Source of the DNA: an uncultured Muribaculum sp.
Lineage (GTDB): Bacteria > Bacteroidota > Bacteroidia > Bacteroidales > Muribaculaceae
NCBI GenBank assembly: GCA_910578835.1
Contig: CAJTSK010000050.1
Location: forward strand, 1 to 14,315
DNA: 14,315 nucleotides
Direction of reading: 5' to 3'
Shown here in pieces: positions 11,855 through 14,315 of the stretch. The position numbers and the translations under genes are program-made. How positions within the stretch are numbered: the stretch's first letter is position 1; each line of letters starts with the position of its first letter. The notes under the pieces are model-generated. The model had not been told where the DNA came from, did no database searches, and saw nothing but the letters and a program-made list of their open reading frames with translations.

Positions 11855-14206
11855 ATGAGAAGTTTAATCTGCTTGTTTGCTTGGATTATAATCTTTGCCG
11901 GGACTGTCTATGCCGGGACAGTCAGCGGCAAAGTGTTATCTCATGATGGAGAGCCCCTTGCCTTTGCCAATGTCATAATCACCAAGTATAATTCCTCGGA
12001 ACTGATTGCCGGTGGCATAACCGACATTGATGGGAAATTTGACATCGACCTCGGAAACCATGACGAAAGAATAACCGTCACGATTTCTTATGTCGGCTAT
12101 GAGACAAAAAACATCACACCCGAAAAGGAATCTGATTTAAGAAGAATCATATTACAGCGCAGCGACAATACACTCAATGAAATCGAAGTAAGAGGAAAAA
12201 CACAGAACACAAAAATAACAGGCAGAGGATTAGTAACAACGGTCGCAAACACGCAACTCAGCCAACTTGGCACAGCACAGGAAGTATTGCAGTTTATCCC
12301 TCTAATGGAAAAAGAGGGAGATTCTTGGAAAGTGACAGGTCACGGCAGCCCTATGTTTTATATAAACGGGCGGCTTATGCGCGATGCAACAGAATTGACA
12401 CGCCTGCAGTCGACCGACATAATAAACATCGAAGTCATAACCAATCCCGGGGCAAAATATCCGGCAGGGACAGGCTCTGTAGTAAAAATAAAGACTCGCC
12501 GCCCGCAAGGTGAAGGACTAAGCGGCATCGCTATGTCGAGCTACACACAACAACATAGACCGAGCCTTGCCGAGTATCTTTCGCTCAACTACCGATACCG
12601 CCAATTTGACTTTTTCTCGTCAGTAACCTACAGCCGGTCGACATCACGTAATGAGAATTACGGTGTACACAATCTCAACACTCCGGTATCTCACAGATAC
12701 GACAACTCCGAACGCCTCTATGACATATCGGAAAATCTGAATGTGACCGGCGGTTTCACCTACACCCGCTCGATAGAATCATCATTGGGAGTAAGATACA
12801 ACTTTTCGCTAACCCCCTATGGAAAGGGCTGGGGATACCACAACACCGAGGTATATGACAATGACATGTTACGCGACCAAATCCACTCTGCAATAACCGA
12901 TTATCAGAAGAAATCGCCTGTAAATATGGTAAATGCCTATTATATAAATAAAATAGGACGTACATCGGTCGACCTGAATATTGATTACATGGGGACAAAC
13001 GGAGGTTCACGCCGATACACCACCGAAGCAAGCCAAAATGAAGAAAGCCGCTCACTGACATCGTTTAGCAATATGTCAAGCGACCTTGTGGCAGCCAAAC
13101 TGGTACTTGGCAACAATCTCCTTAACGGCACAATCGAATGGGGAATGGAATATACCCACACCTCCTGGCGCGGTTCTTACCATAATCAGGAACAAATCAT
13201 AGATGCATCACATTCAAAATTGCGCGAGGACAACATCGCTCCATTTGTCGAATACTCCATCACGCTCCCCATAGGATATCTGTCGGCAGGATTGCGTTAT
13301 GAACATGTCGCCTCCGACTATTTCGAAAATGGCGTTCACATCGACAATCTCAGCCGCAACTATGACAATCTTTTCCCATCATTTTCATGGGCTGCACAAA
13401 TAAAAGCGATGCAATTACAACTCAGCTACAATGCTGTCACGCAACGTCCTTCCTATAGTCAGCTCGACAACAATGTATCGTATGGAGACCGTTTCCAGTA
13501 TCAGAGCGGTAATCCCTACCTTAAATCCTCACTCACCCACAATGTATCATTGCTTGGCATGTGGGACTTCATCTATGGAGAACTCAGCTATAATGATGAC
13601 CGTAATGCAGTGACAATGTGGAGTGAACAATATGCCCCCAATCCGGAAGTGACACTACTTACCTTGAAGAATGCAAAATCAATCAAACGCCTAATCGCTT
13701 CGGTCACGGCTTCACCTGAATTTGGTTGCTATAAGCCGCAACTCACTTTGACACTTGTAAAGCCGTGGTTCAAGATGCCGATAAACGATGTAATGACAAC
13801 ATTTAACCACCCGTCATATTCGATAAGATTAAACAATATTATCACTTTACCTGATGACTGGATGTTGACAGCGACATGCAATTTGTCAATAAACGGGGAT
13901 TATGAAAACAACCGCAGCATTAAAAAAAGTAATTTTATAATGTCGGCGACCGCCTATAAATGGTTTATGAAGCGCAGTCTGCAGCTAAGCGCAAGCGTTA
14001 TGGACATTTTCAATTCATCAGACAATCATTTAACTCTCTACACCGGAATCTCGACAATCTCGCAGCATTCAATCTCCGACACAAGAAGCGTAAATATTAC
14101 AGCCCGCTATTTCTTTAATCTGCCTCAAAATCAAAACAGGAAATATAAAGGAAGCGGAGCCGGTGAAAATGAGAAAAAACGCATCGGCGTAAATCAAAAC
14201 CAATAA
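11855..14206 (+). CDS. Outer-membrane beta-barrel protein with carboxypeptidase-like domain and plug (TonB-receptor-like)
   Basis: 783 aa. Signal peptide 1-20 (AGTVYA-G). Residues 22-105 are a carboxypeptidase-D regulatory-like domain: GTVSGKVLSHDGEPLAFANV, GGITDIDGKFDI and TISYVGYET. Then a plug-like region (about 107-215) with LNEIEVRG, MFYINGRLM, DIINIEVITNPGAKY and GSVVKIKTRR. The remainder to about 757 alternates polar and aromatic strands as in the OMP_b-brl_3 group of barrel proteins. The tail KYKGSGAGENEKKRIG is the kind of short polar ending common in that group. I see no DNA for a SusD partner or polysaccharide enzymes nearby, so this is not evidently a Sus-type uptake locus. The N-terminal domain and plug point to TonB-linked import of an unknown ligand, though some members of the group may act otherwise. 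No convincing -7 box lies upstream, so it may be read from the serpin promoter. Confidence 0.88.
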   Translation: MRSLICLFAWIIIFAGTVYAGTVSGKVLSHDGEPLAFANVIITKYNSSELIAGGITDIDGKFDIDLGNHDERITVTISYVGYETKNITPEKESDLRRIILQRSDNTLNEIEVRGKTQNTKITGRGLVTTVANTQLSQLGTAQEVLQFIPLMEKEGDSWKVTGHGSPMFYINGRLMRDATELTRLQSTDIINIEVITNPGAKYPAGTGSVVKIKTRRPQGEGLSGIAMSSYTQQHRPSLAEYLSLNYRYRQFDFFSSVTYSRSTSRNENYGVHNLNTPVSHRYDNSERLYDISENLNVTGGFTYTRSIESSLGVRYNFSLTPYGKGWGYHNTEVYDNDMLRDQIHSAITDYQKKSPVNMVNAYYINKIGRTSVDLNIDYMGTNGGSRRYTTEASQNEESRSLTSFSNMSSDLVAAKLVLGNNLLNGTIEWGMEYTHTSWRGSYHNQEQIIDASHSKLREDNIAPFVEYSITLPIGYLSAGLRYEHVASDYFENGVHIDNLSRNYDNLFPSFSWAAQIKAMQLQLSYNAVTQRPSYSQLDNNVSYGDRFQYQSGNPYLKSSLTHNVSLLGMWDFIYGELSYNDDRNAVTMWSEQYAPNPEVTLLTLKNAKSIKRLIASVTASPEFGCYKPQLTLTLVKPWFKMPINDVMTTFNHPSYSIRLNNIITLPDDWMLTATCNLSINGDYENNRSIKKSNFIMSATAYKWFMKRSLQLSASVMDIFNSSDNHLTLYTGISTISQHSISDTRSVNITARYFFNLPQNQNRKYKGSGAGENEKKRIGVNQNQ

Positions 14207-14315
14207 CAGGAGTAATTTAAACTTATCTAAAGCTCTTAAACAATAGATTAAAACAAAATCAATTATTGCTGTCCGATAAAACTCAGATAATGCAATAAAG
14301 TATGGCTCGAACGCT

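Noticed and set aside
10482..14206. Polysaccharide utilization locus (serpin plus SusC-like barrel)
   Set aside because: No SusD, glycoside hydrolase, sulfatase or hybrid two-component regulator is present, and the barrel is of the smaller OMP_b-brl_3-like type rather than a full-length SusC of about 1,000 aa.
14263..14298. TTATTGC/GCAATAA inverted pair after the barrel gene
   Set aside because: Only 7 A/T-rich pairs with a 22-nt loop and no T-run; insufficient to call a terminator.

Overview
The window looks like chromosome from a gut-type Bacteroidales (phylum Bacteroidota), plausibly the Muribaculaceae/Bacteroides side of the order, although the family is a guess. Evidence: several upstream regions carry the Bacteroidota promoter -7 box (TAnnTTTG, some with a -33 TTG about 19-20 nt upstream), starts have no obvious Shine-Dalgarno, ribosomal protein S1 is about 590 aa, and there are a DUF4491 protein, TPR lipoproteins of a Bacteroidota type and an outer-membrane barrel with a carboxypeptidase-like N-terminal domain.

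Left part (1-5959), housekeeping. It opens with the C-terminal three quarters of a ketopantoate-reductase-family gene whose 5' end is missing or broken, then rpsA (S1) with a clear promoter, a leader hairpin and a terminator, then a small DUF4491 membrane protein. Convergent on the minus strand is a two-gene operon: a dGTPase-type HD phosphohydrolase followed 9 nt later by a membrane-anchored TPM-domain protein with four CxxC pairs and a glycine-rich tail.

Middle part (5960-10481), accessory. After a 345-nt divergent gap holding an 18-unit heptamer repeat lie two tandem paralogues (559 and 577 aa). Each has a lipoprotein-type signal, a TPR-like domain, one transmembrane helix, a coiled-coil linker and a LuxR-like helix-turn-helix at the C-terminus. 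This layout would let an envelope sensor act directly on DNA. The first 151 codons of the two genes are about 95% identical and GC-rich, while the rest is AT-rich and diverged. Each gene is followed at about 70 nt by a hairpin built on a GAAGAAAAATTA core and then by an identical TAAATTTG box. The heptamer TGAAGAA occurs six times in these two gaps. The second unit leads into a 65-aa predicted exported protein.

Right part (10482-14315): a serpin with a lipoprotein-like signal and an intact inhibitory-type hinge, then a 12-bp-stem inverted repeat, then a 783-aa outer-membrane beta-barrel protein. The last 109 nt hold no gene.

The most interesting unit is the duplicated TPR-TM-HTH pair with its shared intergenic elements and the adjacent small exported protein. 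A working model, which is inference only, is a membrane-bound one-component regulatory system controlling neighbouring surface genes, with the recombinable 5' cassette acting as a source of variation.
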